Position numbers and translations under genes: made by a program. A stretch of DNA of 64,000 nucleotides from Alloactinosynnema sp. L-07 (lineage in GTDB: Bacteria > Actinomycetota > Actinomycetes > Mycobacteriales > Pseudonocardiaceae): positions 2,046,001-2,110,000 of the forward strand of contig NZ_LN850107.1 in the NCBI RefSeq assembly GCF_900070365.1, given 5' to 3'. Of this stretch, positions 23,895-32,974 are shown in pieces; position 1 is the stretch's first letter, and each line of letters begins with the position of its first letter. The notes under the pieces were generated by a model that was given only the letters and a program-made list of their open reading frames with translations, ran no database searches and was not told the DNA's origin.

Positions 23895-25350
23895 GGGCCA
23901 CCCCGGTCAATGCCGCGTCGGTGTCGGTCAACACGACTTCCCGAGGGCTGCGTTCATGGCGCAGCAGCACCGGGTCCCGGGACCCGACCTTGAGCAGGCA
24001 CGTGCCTTGCTCCAATGCCATGATCGTCTCCTCAGTGCCGGCTGGCAGGTTGTAAAGGTCGACGCACGCCGCGGCGTCGTCGAGTGACCCTTGGCCGTAA
24101 ATGAACACCGTTTCCGCCTCCTGCAGCAGTGACCTGGCAGGGGAGTTCTCGGGGAGATCGCTGATGTGGTGGAACCCGGCGATGGTGGCCAGCCCCAAGC
24201 CACGCGACAGCTTGGTGTTGCGGCGGAAGATCGCCCCGACGCTGCCCTCGGCGACGTGCCAGCCCTCCTCGATGACGTTGACCGTCTGCTGGGCGAGGGT
24301 CGAACGAGCCGCGAGCATGTTGAACTGCCACGTGTTGATCAGAGTCATGACCACACGCAGCGCGGGACCGTCCACCGGGAGCCCGGAGATGTCGAAGTGG
24401 GTGAACCCGCTGGGGTGATCGAGGTGCACGTCGAGGGAGGTCTCGGTGTCGACGAGCCCGGCGAGGTCTTCCTCGATCATCCGTTCCAGCGCGAATGCCG
24501 GGTCCAACCCCCACTCCTGCAACTCCCGCTGGCGCCGGTCCAGGCTCGCCGCGTCCTGCGGGGTCGGGTTCAGCAGATGGTGCACGACATCCCCGATGAC
24601 AGGCACTCGTCGCCGTTCACGCGCGTCGCGTGTGGCTGCCACCAGCGCCAGCCTCAACGCCTTGCCTTCGCGCTCGCTGACCGGACGACCCAACGCCTCG
24701 CCCAGCACGGCGCGCAGCAGCATCATCTGGCCGGTCGGTCGCGACAAACCGGAGCCACCGCCCTCGCCGTCGGCGTCGTCGGGCTCGTCACCGCCGAGGG
24801 TGATCGCCGGGTCCAACAGGTTGAGCCTGCTGCCCCGCCCGTCAACGGTGAACCTGATGCTCGGCGCCCCCAGGAACCCCGCCAGTGCCGTGTACTCGCC
24901 GACCCCGGCCTGCAGCTTCTTGTCCAGCACCACCACACGGCGGTTGTCCAGCAGTAGTTGCCGGGTGCACGCCCAGGTCTTCAGCAGCGAGGACTTGCCC
25001 TTGCCGACGTCGCCGATCACCGCGGCGTTGACCGAGCTGATCACCTTGTCCTCGTAGGCGATGAACGGGTCGTGGGTGACCAACTGGCCCGACAACAGGT
25101 CCGTACCGACGATCAAGCCCCGGTAGCTGGTCGGCGGTGAACTCAGCGCCAGGTTGAGCGCTTCGCATTGCCGCGTCGTGGAGCGCATCGGCTCCACACG
25201 CGGCTCGTACCAGCCCCACCGGTCCAGCCAACGGTGCCGTCGAGGCGGCGGCCGCAGTGCTGGAGCGACCGGCGTGTGCGGCGGCGGCGTCGGCTGCCAG
25301 CCGACCTGAGGTGGCCGCGGTCGAGATCCGCGGGTGCGCGAGGCCATCAT
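23878..25350 (-). CDS. VirB4-type conjugation ATPase (SCO6881-like)
   Basis: 490 aa, shorter than classical VirB4 (about 800 aa) because the N-terminal half is encoded separately by the SCO6880-type gene two genes upstream, the usual actinobacterial arrangement. Walker A is IGDVGKGKSSLLKT (about 112-125) and Walker B is VNVIEEGWHV (about 368). FHHISDLPENSPARSLLQEA and the final GSRDPVLLRHERSP also match the family. The protein energises channel assembly and transfer at the inner membrane. The Pro/Arg-rich N-terminus (1-50) is probably flexible. The start overlaps the WhiB stop by 4 bp. Confidence 0.88.
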   Translation of the reverse strand: MMASRTRGSRPRPPQVGWQPTPPPHTPVAPALRPPPRRHRWLDRWGWYEPRVEPMRSTTRQCEALNLALSSPPTSYRGLIVGTDLLSGQLVTHDPFIAYEDKVISSVNAAVIGDVGKGKSSLLKTWACTRQLLLDNRRVVVLDKKLQAGVGEYTALAGFLGAPSIRFTVDGRGSRLNLLDPAITLGGDEPDDADGEGGGSGLSRPTGQMMLLRAVLGEALGRPVSEREGKALRLALVAATRDARERRRVPVIGDVVHHLLNPTPQDAASLDRRQRELQEWGLDPAFALERMIEEDLAGLVDTETSLDVHLDHPSGFTHFDISGLPVDGPALRVVMTLINTWQFNMLAARSTLAQQTVNVIEEGWHVAEGSVGAIFRRNTKLSRGLGLATIAGFHHISDLPENSPARSLLQEAETVFIYGQGSLDDAAACVDLYNLPAGTEETIMALEQGTCLLKVGSRDPVLLRHERSPREVVLTDTDAALTGVAHGRAT

Positions 25351-25700
25351 GCCGCCCGATCGGATTTACGTTGGCGCCACAACCGTTGCACCACTTGGTA
25401 GTCCGGCTGTGTGAGCCCGCCCCAGCCGCCATAGATCTCGCCGCGCAGCAACGCCGCAGCCAGGCACTCCTCGCGCACCGGGCACGATCGGCACAGCGTG
25501 TCGATGCGGTCGCGTTCCTCCAGTAAGGCTTCGCGGGAGAAGCGGGTTCCGTCCGCCGGGAAGAACTCCTCGGGCGCCGCGTCGCGGCAACCGCGTTCGA
25601 CAGTGGACTCGACCTGCCGGTGGAGCTGATGCGGGTCCGCTTCGGCGAACCGACCAGCAGCGTCGAGCCGTCCGTAATGCAGGGATTCGGGTGCGGGCAT
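25347..25700 (-). CDS. WhiB-family iron-sulphur regulator inside the conjugation operon
   Basis: 117 aa with the four cluster ligands of the family: C38, then C70-x2-C73-x5-C79 (LCRSCPVREEC), followed by the GGWGG turn (YGGWGGLT). WhiB proteins hold a redox- and NO-sensitive [4Fe-4S] cluster and act with the principal sigma factor. The C-terminal basic tail (RLWRQRKS) could bind DNA. The gene overlaps the SCO6880-type gene by 1 bp and the VirB4 gene by 4 bp, so it is co-translated with the transfer ATPases. It may link transfer gene expression to redox or developmental state; that is inferred from position. Confidence 0.88.
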   Translation of the reverse strand: MPAPESLHYGRLDAAGRFAEADPHQLHRQVESTVERGCRDAAPEEFFPADGTRFSREALLEERDRIDTLCRSCPVREECLAAALLRGEIYGGWGGLTQPDYQVVQRLWRQRKSDRAA

Positions 25701-27205
25701 CAGGCCACCGCCATTCCCCGCGCGAGCGGGTAGGTAGCCAGGACCGCGACGTCGTGCTGGGTGTCCTGCCAGTCCAAGTCGGTCAACGCCGACTGCGCAG
25801 CTTCGTTGGCCACGCGCATGCAGGCCCGGCGTAGCTCACCGGGGTCCGCGGCGGTCACCGAGATGGCCATCGACCAGTTCACGCCAGCGTGGCCGGAACC
25901 GGGCGCGAGGTCACGCAGCCTGCGCGCTGAAGCCGACAGCATGACCTGCTCAGTGCCGTCGCCGACCTTGCCCTTCTCGTCGGCACCCAGCAGCGATGCG
26001 CCGTCCTGGGCGACGTCGATCACGGCCTTCGCCCGGGCGAGCGCGTCGGGAACGAACTCCATCCGCACCGACAGCGTCCGGACGACCGATGGGTTCACCT
26101 TGGTCAGCAGTGGCGAGAGCCACCGCGGCCCGAGTTGGGCCGGTGCGATGCCCGACCGGGGTAGGAACGCCGTGCGGGTGTGCCACAAGTCGTTGACCAC
26201 CAGTCGATCCCGCTCGGCGCGGTAGCTCTGCCAGCAGTTGCTCCACCGCACTCCTTCATGTCGGTCGATCGGCCAGCGCGGATCTTGAAGCGAGCGCAGC
26301 ACCGCGCAGGAGCGTTGCTCGCCGAGGACGCGGGGTCGGGTCAGTTCGGCGCGCACGGCCAGGTCGGCGAGGCGGGCCAGTTCCTCGCGCACCAAACCTG
26401 CCCAACCCGCGGCCCCGTCGCCGTAGCCGCGGGCCTCGTCGAAGAAGCCGCCCGTGAGCGGGAGGCGCGCGACCAGGTAGTTGCGGTGTTGCTCGGCGGT
26501 GGAGGCAGTCGAGTCCACCAACTCCTCATAGGAGGCGATGACGTCCTCCAGACCGGCCCGCTGGGACACACGCGTCGTCACGAACGCACGGTGCGGCGTC
26601 GGGTCGTGCGGCACGATCCGGTTGATCTGCTGCAGACCCCGGATGTAGGAACCGGTCTTGGCCAACTGCGCGAGCATGATCCCGTACCGCATCGACACGG
26701 TGTCGTAGGCGCGCTCGGCGCGCAGCCCACTGGCCTGGCCTTGCACCTCCATCATCACCGAGAGGTAGTCGGGCTCGCCGGGGTTGTGGTGGTGCAGGAT
26801 GAAAAACTGCTCATGGTCGGTGCCCGCCAGATCCAGCGGCTCGACCCGCCCCAGCGGCACCGGAAGCTCCCACAGCGGCTCGACGATCTCGCCGGGCTCG
26901 CGCTCCGCGACCGCGAGGGCGCCCGGTGCGGCGAACCTCGTCTGGCCACTGCGGCGCCGCAGGCGCCATCGCAGCGCCCACAGCCCGTTCTCGGCTATCG
27001 ACCGGTGCCGCGACCACGGATTGACCAGCACGTAGGTCGCTGCGAGCACCACGAAACCGCTGATCGCGCCAGTCATCCCACCCACGCCCAGCCACAGGAT
27101 GAACGCGGTGATGACCGCGACGCCGAGGGCGGCGTAGGCGGGTTTGGGCAGCGCCCCGAACAATCCTCGCCGCGCGACCTCTCCTCCCAGGACAGCGGTC
27201 CTCAT
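25700..27205 (-). CDS. SCO6880-type conjugation protein (PrgI-like N-terminus)
   Basis: 501 aa. Two membrane helices near the N-terminus (about 25-65: AALGVAVITAFILWLGVGG and following AISGFVVLAATYVLV) correspond to the PrgI/VirB3-like part. The rest resembles the N-terminal, non-ATPase half of VirB4: GRVEPLDLAGTDHEQFFILH, VMMEVQGQASGLRAERAYD, NRIVPHDPTPHRAFVTTRVS and an Arg-rich central region. The split VirB4 (this gene plus 23878-25350) with WhiB between is a recognisable actinobacterial layout apart from the WhiB. The start codon shares one base with the stop of the VirB6-like gene. Confidence 0.82.
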   Translation of the reverse strand: MRTAVLGGEVARRGLFGALPKPAYAALGVAVITAFILWLGVGGMTGAISGFVVLAATYVLVNPWSRHRSIAENGLWALRWRLRRRSGQTRFAAPGALAVAEREPGEIVEPLWELPVPLGRVEPLDLAGTDHEQFFILHHHNPGEPDYLSVMMEVQGQASGLRAERAYDTVSMRYGIMLAQLAKTGSYIRGLQQINRIVPHDPTPHRAFVTTRVSQRAGLEDVIASYEELVDSTASTAEQHRNYLVARLPLTGGFFDEARGYGDGAAGWAGLVREELARLADLAVRAELTRPRVLGEQRSCAVLRSLQDPRWPIDRHEGVRWSNCWQSYRAERDRLVVNDLWHTRTAFLPRSGIAPAQLGPRWLSPLLTKVNPSVVRTLSVRMEFVPDALARAKAVIDVAQDGASLLGADEKGKVGDGTEQVMLSASARRLRDLAPGSGHAGVNWSMAISVTAADPGELRRACMRVANEAAQSALTDLDWQDTQHDVAVLATYPLARGMAVA

Positions 27206-29535
27206 CAGTCATCCCCCCGTACCACGTCGTCGTCCACCTCAGGGGCATGCCGCGTGTGGGCGGCACTGCGGGCCTTGTTGAGGCCGGCTACCGCGACCTG
27301 CGCGGCCACACCAGCCACGCTGGCGGCGGCTCCGGACGCCGCGCCTGCGCGTGCCGCGCCGCTGGCGGTTCCCTGCGCCGCCGCCGCACCCTGACCGCCT
27401 GCAGCAGCGCCGCCGGGTGTCGCGCGGGCGCCTGTGACCGGCATGGCGCCAGTGGCTGCGCTGGAGGCCGCGGCCGCCCCCCGAGTGGCACTCGCCGCGG
27501 CGCCGACCGCCGCCGCGCCTCCGGCTCCCACCATCCCGCCCGCGCCGCCCGCCGCCGCACCTGCGCCCCCGCGCTGTCCGGCGCCGCCCGCGGCTTGCCC
27601 AGCCTTCTGCCCGGCGCCGCCTGGGCCCGCACCGGCTCCGCCGCTCGTGTTGCCTCCCGCGGCGGGAGACGCGGTTCGTGGCTGCGGCGTCTGAGAGCCC
27701 TGGGGCTGCTGTTGGGCGTAGTTCTGCGCGATCGTGTGCTGTCCCCCGGATCCGGCGGTCTGCGCGCCGCTCTCGCCGCGTGAGGTTCCTCGGTCGCCGG
27801 CCGCGCTCACACCCGCGCCGACCACGGCGGCCGTGCCGAAACCGCCGCCGGGTTGAGAGTCGAGCGCGTCGGCCGCGGTCGGCAGCAACGGGGCGTGCTT
27901 GAGCAGTGAGAACGGGGCGAGCCCCGCGACCATGAGCGCGACAGCGGCCAGGACCAACTGCACGAGCAGCGGCAGACCGCCGCCGATCATCGCCGGAATA
28001 CTCGAGTTGCCGTCGATGATCGCGAACACGATGCCCAGCAGGAGGAACAGCAGCGGTTTGGACAGCAGGACGCCGAGGTAGGCGAACGGCACCTTGAGCG
28101 CCTTGCGCCGCCAGCGTGGATGCACCCACATGCCCCACGAGATCCCGGCGACCGCCCCGGCGATCGGCAGCGCGATCGACTGGATCGCCATGCCCACGAA
28201 CACAGCCAGCGTGCCGAAGATCATCAGCAGGAACAGGATGATGCCGATGAACGCGCCGCCCGGGATCTTGTGGGCGGTGATGATTCCCATCAGCGCGAGC
28301 TTGGCGATCGCCGCGTTGAGGTTGTCGGCCGTCCACGCCGCGATCCCGTTGGTCAACGCCCTGGTGAGTTCGCTGAGCACTGCCCCGATCGCGGGTGCGA
28401 ACGCGGCGAGGAACGCCCCCAGCGGTAGCTGTTTGAACAGGGACTCGTGGAGGTCCTCGCGGCTGCCTCCGCCACTGCCGGTGCGCCAGATCATCAGCAC
28501 CGCCATGAACGCCATCACCACGAGCCCGATTCCAGTGCTGGCGGCGTAGGTCTTGAGGAACCAGGGGGCGCCCGGATCGAAGTGGCCGACGCTGGCGAGT
28601 CCTTGCAGTACCGAGGTCGTGAACCCGACCGCGCCCGCGTGCATCGCGTTGGCCAGGTCGTCGACGGCGGAGGCGGGGTTGATGACGAACATGACGATCC
28701 CGGCGATGAACAGGACGATCCCGACGAACGCGTCGACGATGGCCACACCGGCTGTCCACAGGGCGTCGCCGATGATCCCGAAGAATTGGCCGATCCTGTC
28801 CAGCCAGGTGGTGTTGGCTTCGATGAAATTGGTGATACCGGTGAACAGTTGGCCGATGTTGAAGTTCCACTCCAGGCATACGGCTTTCGTGTCCGGGTTC
28901 ATCGCGGCTCGAGAGCAGTCGAGCCAGAATGCCTTCTGGCAGTACGGGGAGTTTCGTTCCGCGCAGGGGTTTTGGATCTCGTCTAGGGTGTCATCCTTGT
29001 AGATGCTGCCGTTTTGTTGGCGGATCTTCTCGACCGAGTCGCCGTCAGGCGCTTGAGCCCATGTGAAGCCCCACGCGTTGTTCGCGGGATTCACGAACTG
29101 CTTGAGGTCGTTCACGCAGAACCGGCTGCCGCTGGATACCGAGTAGGCGTCACCATCGGACGCCGCGGCGGGGAACAGTTTCGGCAGGCTCGGTGGCTCT
29201 TTGGTGATGTCGATGTTCTTCGGAGGGTTCAGCGGGTCGGTGAACCAGTAGCTGAACCGCGCTTGTGGGGGAGTGGACCAATACAACAGTCGTGCTTCAT
29301 GATCCATGACATCGTTGATGTAGCGCCCGATGTCGCCGCCACGGCCCTTGCACGCGCCCTGAAACCAGGGCCCGTTCTGGAATTCCGGTGTGCCTGCCAC
29401 GAATTTGGTCAGCTCAGGCGGGAATCCTTCCGGCACCTTCCCGGTCGGAGTCAGAGGCTGCGCAGCGGCAGCCGATGCGGAGAATGTGAGAAGTGCCGCG
29501 ATCACCATCACGAGCGCGGTAAGGCGTTGGATCAT
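27205..29535 (-). CDS. VirB6/TrbL-like polytopic channel protein
   Basis: 776 aa. A signal peptide (MIQRLTALVMVIAALLTFSA to about residue 25) leads to a Cys-containing extracytoplasmic domain of about 200 aa. Six to eight membrane helices follow between about 235 and 550 (for example AIVDAFVGIVLFIAGIVMF, GIGLVVMAFMAVLMIW, GIILFLLMIFGTLAVFVGM). The last 200 residues are Gly/Ala/Gln-rich low-complexity sequence, as in other actinobacterial VirB6/TrbL proteins. It should form the inner-membrane core of the transfer channel. One base of overlap with the next gene and a 22-nt gap from the VirB8-like gene support an operon. Confidence 0.82.
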   Translation of the reverse strand: MIQRLTALVMVIAALLTFSASAAAAQPLTPTGKVPEGFPPELTKFVAGTPEFQNGPWFQGACKGRGGDIGRYINDVMDHEARLLYWSTPPQARFSYWFTDPLNPPKNIDITKEPPSLPKLFPAAASDGDAYSVSSGSRFCVNDLKQFVNPANNAWGFTWAQAPDGDSVEKIRQQNGSIYKDDTLDEIQNPCAERNSPYCQKAFWLDCSRAAMNPDTKAVCLEWNFNIGQLFTGITNFIEANTTWLDRIGQFFGIIGDALWTAGVAIVDAFVGIVLFIAGIVMFVINPASAVDDLANAMHAGAVGFTTSVLQGLASVGHFDPGAPWFLKTYAASTGIGLVVMAFMAVLMIWRTGSGGGSREDLHESLFKQLPLGAFLAAFAPAIGAVLSELTRALTNGIAAWTADNLNAAIAKLALMGIITAHKIPGGAFIGIILFLLMIFGTLAVFVGMAIQSIALPIAGAVAGISWGMWVHPRWRRKALKVPFAYLGVLLSKPLLFLLLGIVFAIIDGNSSIPAMIGGGLPLLVQLVLAAVALMVAGLAPFSLLKHAPLLPTAADALDSQPGGGFGTAAVVGAGVSAAGDRGTSRGESGAQTAGSGGQHTIAQNYAQQQPQGSQTPQPRTASPAAGGNTSGGAGAGPGGAGQKAGQAAGGAGQRGGAGAAAGGAGGMVGAGGAAAVGAAASATRGAAAASSAATGAMPVTGARATPGGAAAGGQGAAAAQGTASGAARAGAASGAAASVAGVAAQVAVAGLNKARSAAHTRHAPEVDDDVVRGDD

Positions 29536-29557
29536 GCTCCCCCCAAGATGAGCGGTT

Positions 29558-30244
29558 CTACTCGATGTAGAAGGTGTAGAGGCCGTTGGTCAACGCGGGC
29601 AGCGCAGCGCCGTCGGTGCTTGCACCGGGCTGTGGGCCCGAGACCGACTTGAACGTGGTGACCTTCCAATCGCCTTCCCAGGTGAGCTGGAAGGTCACGG
29701 TCGACCAGCGCGCCGCGGTCAGCGTTCCGCCGCCCACGCCGGTTGCGGCGCCGACGGCCACGACCCAGACCTCCACGGTCGCCGACGTGTCGGTGAACGC
29801 GGTGATTCGCGTGGAGACGGGCAACTTGTTGGTCTGGTCCTCGCCATCGGTGTTCTTCCCCGCGGACAAGGCGGCGCGGGCCTGGTCGGTGGCGTTGGAC
29901 GCGATCCAGGTGGACTTCACCGTGCCCGGGTCGGCTTGGCCGTGCGCGACCGCGACCTGCACCTGCACGGCGTTGCCCGCGGCCGTGGCGGCACCGGCCT
30001 TGTCGCGGGTGTAGCCCGAAGGCACACCGCTGACGACCTTCGCCGGGCCGTGCGGGGCGCCGAGCGTTCCGGCCGACGGTGAAGCGGTCGACGAGCCGAC
30101 CGTGTGGTCGGTCCCGCTGCCCTGGTGGTCCTCGCCAGGCAGGACCCAGCGTCCAAGCGCGAACGCGGCGACCGCGACGAGCACTAGGGCGGCGAGCCAC
30201 GGCAACGGCAGGCGGCGAGTGGTTGTGGGAGCGTGGTTGGCCAT
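29558..30244 (-). CDS. VirB8/TcpC-like bitopic protein
   Basis: 228 aa. A short basic cytoplasmic start is followed by one membrane helix (about 13-31, LPWLAALVLVAVAAFALG) and an extracytoplasmic Ser/Thr-rich linker. The C-terminal domain (about 90-228) has the strand pattern of NTF2-like VirB8/TcpC domains: RITAFTDTSATVEVWVVAVG, TVTFQLTWEGDWKVTTFKS and a final NGLYTFYIE. Such proteins bridge the channel and the cell wall layer. Position directly upstream of the VirB6-like gene agrees with this. Assignment is by topology and context. Confidence 0.68.
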   Translation of the reverse strand: MANHAPTTTRRLPLPWLAALVLVAVAAFALGRWVLPGEDHQGSGTDHTVGSSTASPSAGTLGAPHGPAKVVSGVPSGYTRDKAGAATAAGNAVQVQVAVAHGQADPGTVKSTWIASNATDQARAALSAGKNTDGEDQTNKLPVSTRITAFTDTSATVEVWVVAVGAATGVGGGTLTAARWSTVTFQLTWEGDWKVTTFKSVSGPQPGASTDGAALPALTNGLYTFYIE

Positions 30245-30260
30245 GTGTTTCTCCGGTTCC

Positions 30261-30611
30261 TCAGAAGAGTGCGACTACCGCACCGAAGATGATCCCGAGC
30301 CCGGCCAACGCCGCCAGCGCCAGGCCGGATCGCTTCGCCGACTCGGAGTGCTCCAGCACCGAGGTTTGGTGCCCGCCGCGCTTGGCGTGCTGCAACTCCA
30401 CCACCGCGCGAATCGCCCCGAACGCCACCGCGACGAACGCGAGCCCCCACATGCCGCCGAGCACCTTCTGCCACGCCTCGGTGAACTCGACCCCGAAGAC
30501 CGCGAAGTCGGGGGTGACGCCGTCGAACGGGTTCTGAGCTCCACCGGGCGCCGGTTCGGGAGGCTGAACGGCCAGCAGGTTTGCGGCTGTCTGCAGATGG
30601 TGTCGGATCAT
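30261..30611 (-). CDS. Small two-helix membrane protein, VirB2/TrbC-like position
   Basis: 116 aa. A hydrophilic N-terminus (about 1-50, Pro-rich) is followed by two membrane helices, about 51-69 (KVLGGMWGLAFVAVAFGAI) and 96-116 (ALAALAGLGIIFGAVVALF), with a basic loop between (VELQHAKRGGHQ). The topology resembles TrbC/VirB2 pilin-like subunits of actinobacterial transfer systems. Sequence resemblance alone is not decisive. It overlaps the ParA-like gene by 4 bp (ATGA). Confidence 0.6.
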   Translation of the reverse strand: MIRHHLQTAANLLAVQPPEPAPGGAQNPFDGVTPDFAVFGVEFTEAWQKVLGGMWGLAFVAVAFGAIRAVVELQHAKRGGHQTSVLEHSESAKRSGLALAALAGLGIIFGAVVALF

Positions 30612-31834
30612 CGTGTCTGCGCCTTCCTGACGGGCAGGGCCGAAACCGACCCTCCGTGGCCGTGATCACCGGGCTGCTGTTCGGTTGGTCGACCGCCGTC
30701 CCCAGCGGAGGCGTCATCGCCGGAGGCCGGCGGGTGATCGTGGAGCCGATGCAGTTGATCTGGCCGGGTGCTGCGGACCGCGGCGAGCCGGTCGGCCACC
30801 GCCGCCGCGGCCGCGACCCACGACCGTCGGGTCGGTTCACCGACTCGTGAGAACACCACCGGCCCGCCGCCGGCCAACTGCGCGTCGAACGGCACCTCCA
30901 CCACCACGGCGCACCGCGAGGCGAAGTAAGCCAGCATCCGCTGCCGAATCTGGCTATCCGGCGGCGTTGAGCAGGGCCCGGCCACCACTACCGCCCCGGC
31001 GACGAGGTCGGGCCTGCGGCGGGCGAGCACGTCGAGCATCCACGCCGCTGCCTGCGCCGTGTCGGGCTCCCATCTGAGCGGCACGACCAGTTGGTGCGCG
31101 GCACCGGCGGCCCATCGCCAGTTCATGGCGCGGACGTTGTTACCGGTATCCATGATCGTCATTCGGTAGTGGCGGGACATCAACAGCGCGACCTTGCCGC
31201 ATTCGGTCGCTCCGACCTGCTCGACGCGCGTCGGGTCGGTGTCGCTGGCCAGGACCTCCGCCCGCGATGGCTGCGCGCGCAGATAGTGACTCATGTCTCC
31301 AGCGCTACCGGCCTGGCCCGCCAGCTGCTCGAAAGCGCCCAGAAGGTGCCACACCGTGGTCTGCGGTTCGCCTGTCTCGGCTCGATCGCCCAGCGTGCCG
31401 CGGCTCTCGTTGTTGTCCCATGCGGCCACGCTGCCGCCGCGAAGAGCCGCGAAGACATGCGCTAGCATCAGCGTCGTTGTGGTGACGGCACTGCCGCCCT
31501 TCGGGTTGGCCACCATCACCAGCCGCGCCCCTCCGAGATGTTGGCGCACCGCGACCTCAGCCTGCCGGTATCGAACTTCATCTCGACCTGCGCCGGGCTT
31601 GATCAGGCCGAACGTCGCCCGCCGCACGCGGGCCCGCCACCCCCACAGCGCCGGGTCGGTTGTCACCGACGGCGGCTCGGGCATCAATGCCCCCATACCG
31701 TCGCGATCCGACGGGATGATCGTCGGCGGGGCCGCCGGTGGGGCGGCCGCGCTCGGGGCGACCGCGTGGGAAAGATCCACCGGCGCTTCGACCCCGTATC
31801 CGGATGCGTTGTCTGACATCGCCATCGTGGTCAT
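30608..31834 (-). CDS. ParA/MinD-like protein with defective P-loop
   Basis: 408 aa. A Pro/Ala-rich N-terminus of about 90 residues is followed by a domain with the ParA/MinD layout: RLVMVANPKGGSAVTTTTLM (about 146), then VAAWDNNESRGTLGDR, MTIMDTGNNVRAMNWRW (switch II/Walker B region) and HQLVVPLRWEPDT. Active ParA proteins read KGGxGKTT. Here the GK dipeptide is replaced by AV, so both the deviant and the invariant P-loop arrangement are damaged and ATP hydrolysis is doubtful. EspI- and SCO6879-like proteins of secretion operons are comparable. It may serve as a positioning or regulatory subunit. Confidence 0.7.
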   Translation of the reverse strand: MTTMAMSDNASGYGVEAPVDLSHAVAPSAAAPPAAPPTIIPSDRDGMGALMPEPPSVTTDPALWGWRARVRRATFGLIKPGAGRDEVRYRQAEVAVRQHLGGARLVMVANPKGGSAVTTTTLMLAHVFAALRGGSVAAWDNNESRGTLGDRAETGEPQTTVWHLLGAFEQLAGQAGSAGDMSHYLRAQPSRAEVLASDTDPTRVEQVGATECGKVALLMSRHYRMTIMDTGNNVRAMNWRWAAGAAHQLVVPLRWEPDTAQAAAWMLDVLARRRPDLVAGAVVVAGPCSTPPDSQIRQRMLAYFASRCAVVVEVPFDAQLAGGGPVVFSRVGEPTRRSWVAAAAAVADRLAAVRSTRPDQLHRLHDHPPASGDDASAGDGGRPTEQQPGDHGHGGSVSALPVRKAQTR

Positions 31835-32974
31835 TCACCCCCCTGGAATCGGTCGAGCAACGACACCGCGGAAGTCGCCGCCGGTGCGCACGGTCGAGAC
31901 CTTGACGACGTCACCGCTCTGCGGCGCCTCCAAAGCCAGGTACCGCCCGGCGATCTGACCGAGATACAGCGCGACGTGATGCGACCCCCAGAACAGCAGG
32001 TCCCCGGCACGGGCCTGGTGGAACGAGACGGTCACCGCGGCGTTGGTCAACTGCGAGATCGACGGCCTGGTCAACCGCACCCCTGCTTGCGCGTAGGCGT
32101 ACAGAGTCAGCCCGGAGCAGTCGAAACCGACCTTGTCGAAGTCGCCGTGCTCGTCGGCGACGCCACCGTCGCGGACACCCCGTGTCGGGCCGTTCTCATC
32201 GCCGCCGCCCCACGCGTAGGTGGTGCCCAGCCATGACAGGCCCGCGGCGACCGCCGTGGCGATCTTCGGGTCGGCCGTGTGGACCACGCCCGGAATGCCG
32301 GCTTCCTGCGGCAATGTCACGTCGGTGCCGCGGATCTGAACCGTGATCCGCCCTTGGGTGCTCTTGCTGGTGCAGTCCAGCGGCGGGCCCGATCCGTCGA
32401 ACAACGCGCCCGTGACCGCTTCGGCGAACGGTTGCCATTTCTCGTAGCGCCATCCCTCGCCGGATCGTTCGACGTCCTCGGCGAGTTCGTGATTTGGCCT
32501 CGGGTCGGTCTCGTACGCAGGCGCGCGCCTGGTCAGGACGGAGAAGAATCCCTTCGCCGCGGCAGCGGGGTCGGCGCGGTCGTAGCCGACGTAGGCGTTC
32601 CACGGCCCGGGCGCGATCTGTTGAAACAGGCCGACCGCGTTTCCGTTGGTGGCCTGCGGGTTCAACGTGCTCTCCTGCATCGCGGTCTGGACAGCGATCA
32701 CCGCGCCCCGACGAACGATGCCCATGCCCTTTGCAGTGCCGAGGACCTTCTGAACAGCGTCGACCTGGGCAGGGGAGAGCGTGACCCCGGCGTAGGTGCC
32801 TGTTCCCGGCTGCCGCGGCGCGGCGGTCGGCCCCTGCTCGGGGACCGTGCACGTCGGCACCGGCTGCGCGATCGACTCGGCTTCGGAGCTTCCGCCGCCA
32901 CCGAGAAGCAGCACGAGCGCGAAGATCAACGTGAGGAAGACAGCCACGGCAGGCAGCAGGAGTTTCTTCAGCAT
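31835..32974 (-). CDS. Secreted bifunctional cell-wall hydrolase (SLT-like + NlpC/P60)
   Basis: 379 aa from ATG 32974, whose A is the last base of the upstream stop (TGATG). A membrane anchor or signal (about 1-26, LLLPAVAVFLTLIFALVLLL) precedes a lysozyme/transglycosylase-like domain (about 60-170: AVIAVQTAMQESTLNPQA and NAVGLFQQ, with the Glu of QES as likely catalyst). The C-terminal NlpC/P60 endopeptidase domain has FDCSGLTLYAYAQAG (nucleophile Cys) and GSHHVALYLG (His). This is the VirB1-type enzyme that opens peptidoglycan for the transfer apparatus; both glycan and peptide bonds are addressed by one protein. Confidence 0.88.
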   Translation of the reverse strand: MLKKLLLPAVAVFLTLIFALVLLLGGGGSSEAESIAQPVPTCTVPEQGPTAAPRQPGTGTYAGVTLSPAQVDAVQKVLGTAKGMGIVRRGAVIAVQTAMQESTLNPQATNGNAVGLFQQIAPGPWNAYVGYDRADPAAAAKGFFSVLTRRAPAYETDPRPNHELAEDVERSGEGWRYEKWQPFAEAVTGALFDGSGPPLDCTSKSTQGRITVQIRGTDVTLPQEAGIPGVVHTADPKIATAVAAGLSWLGTTYAWGGGDENGPTRGVRDGGVADEHGDFDKVGFDCSGLTLYAYAQAGVRLTRPSISQLTNAAVTVSFHQARAGDLLFWGSHHVALYLGQIAGRYLALEAPQSGDVVKVSTVRTGGDFRGVVARPIPGG

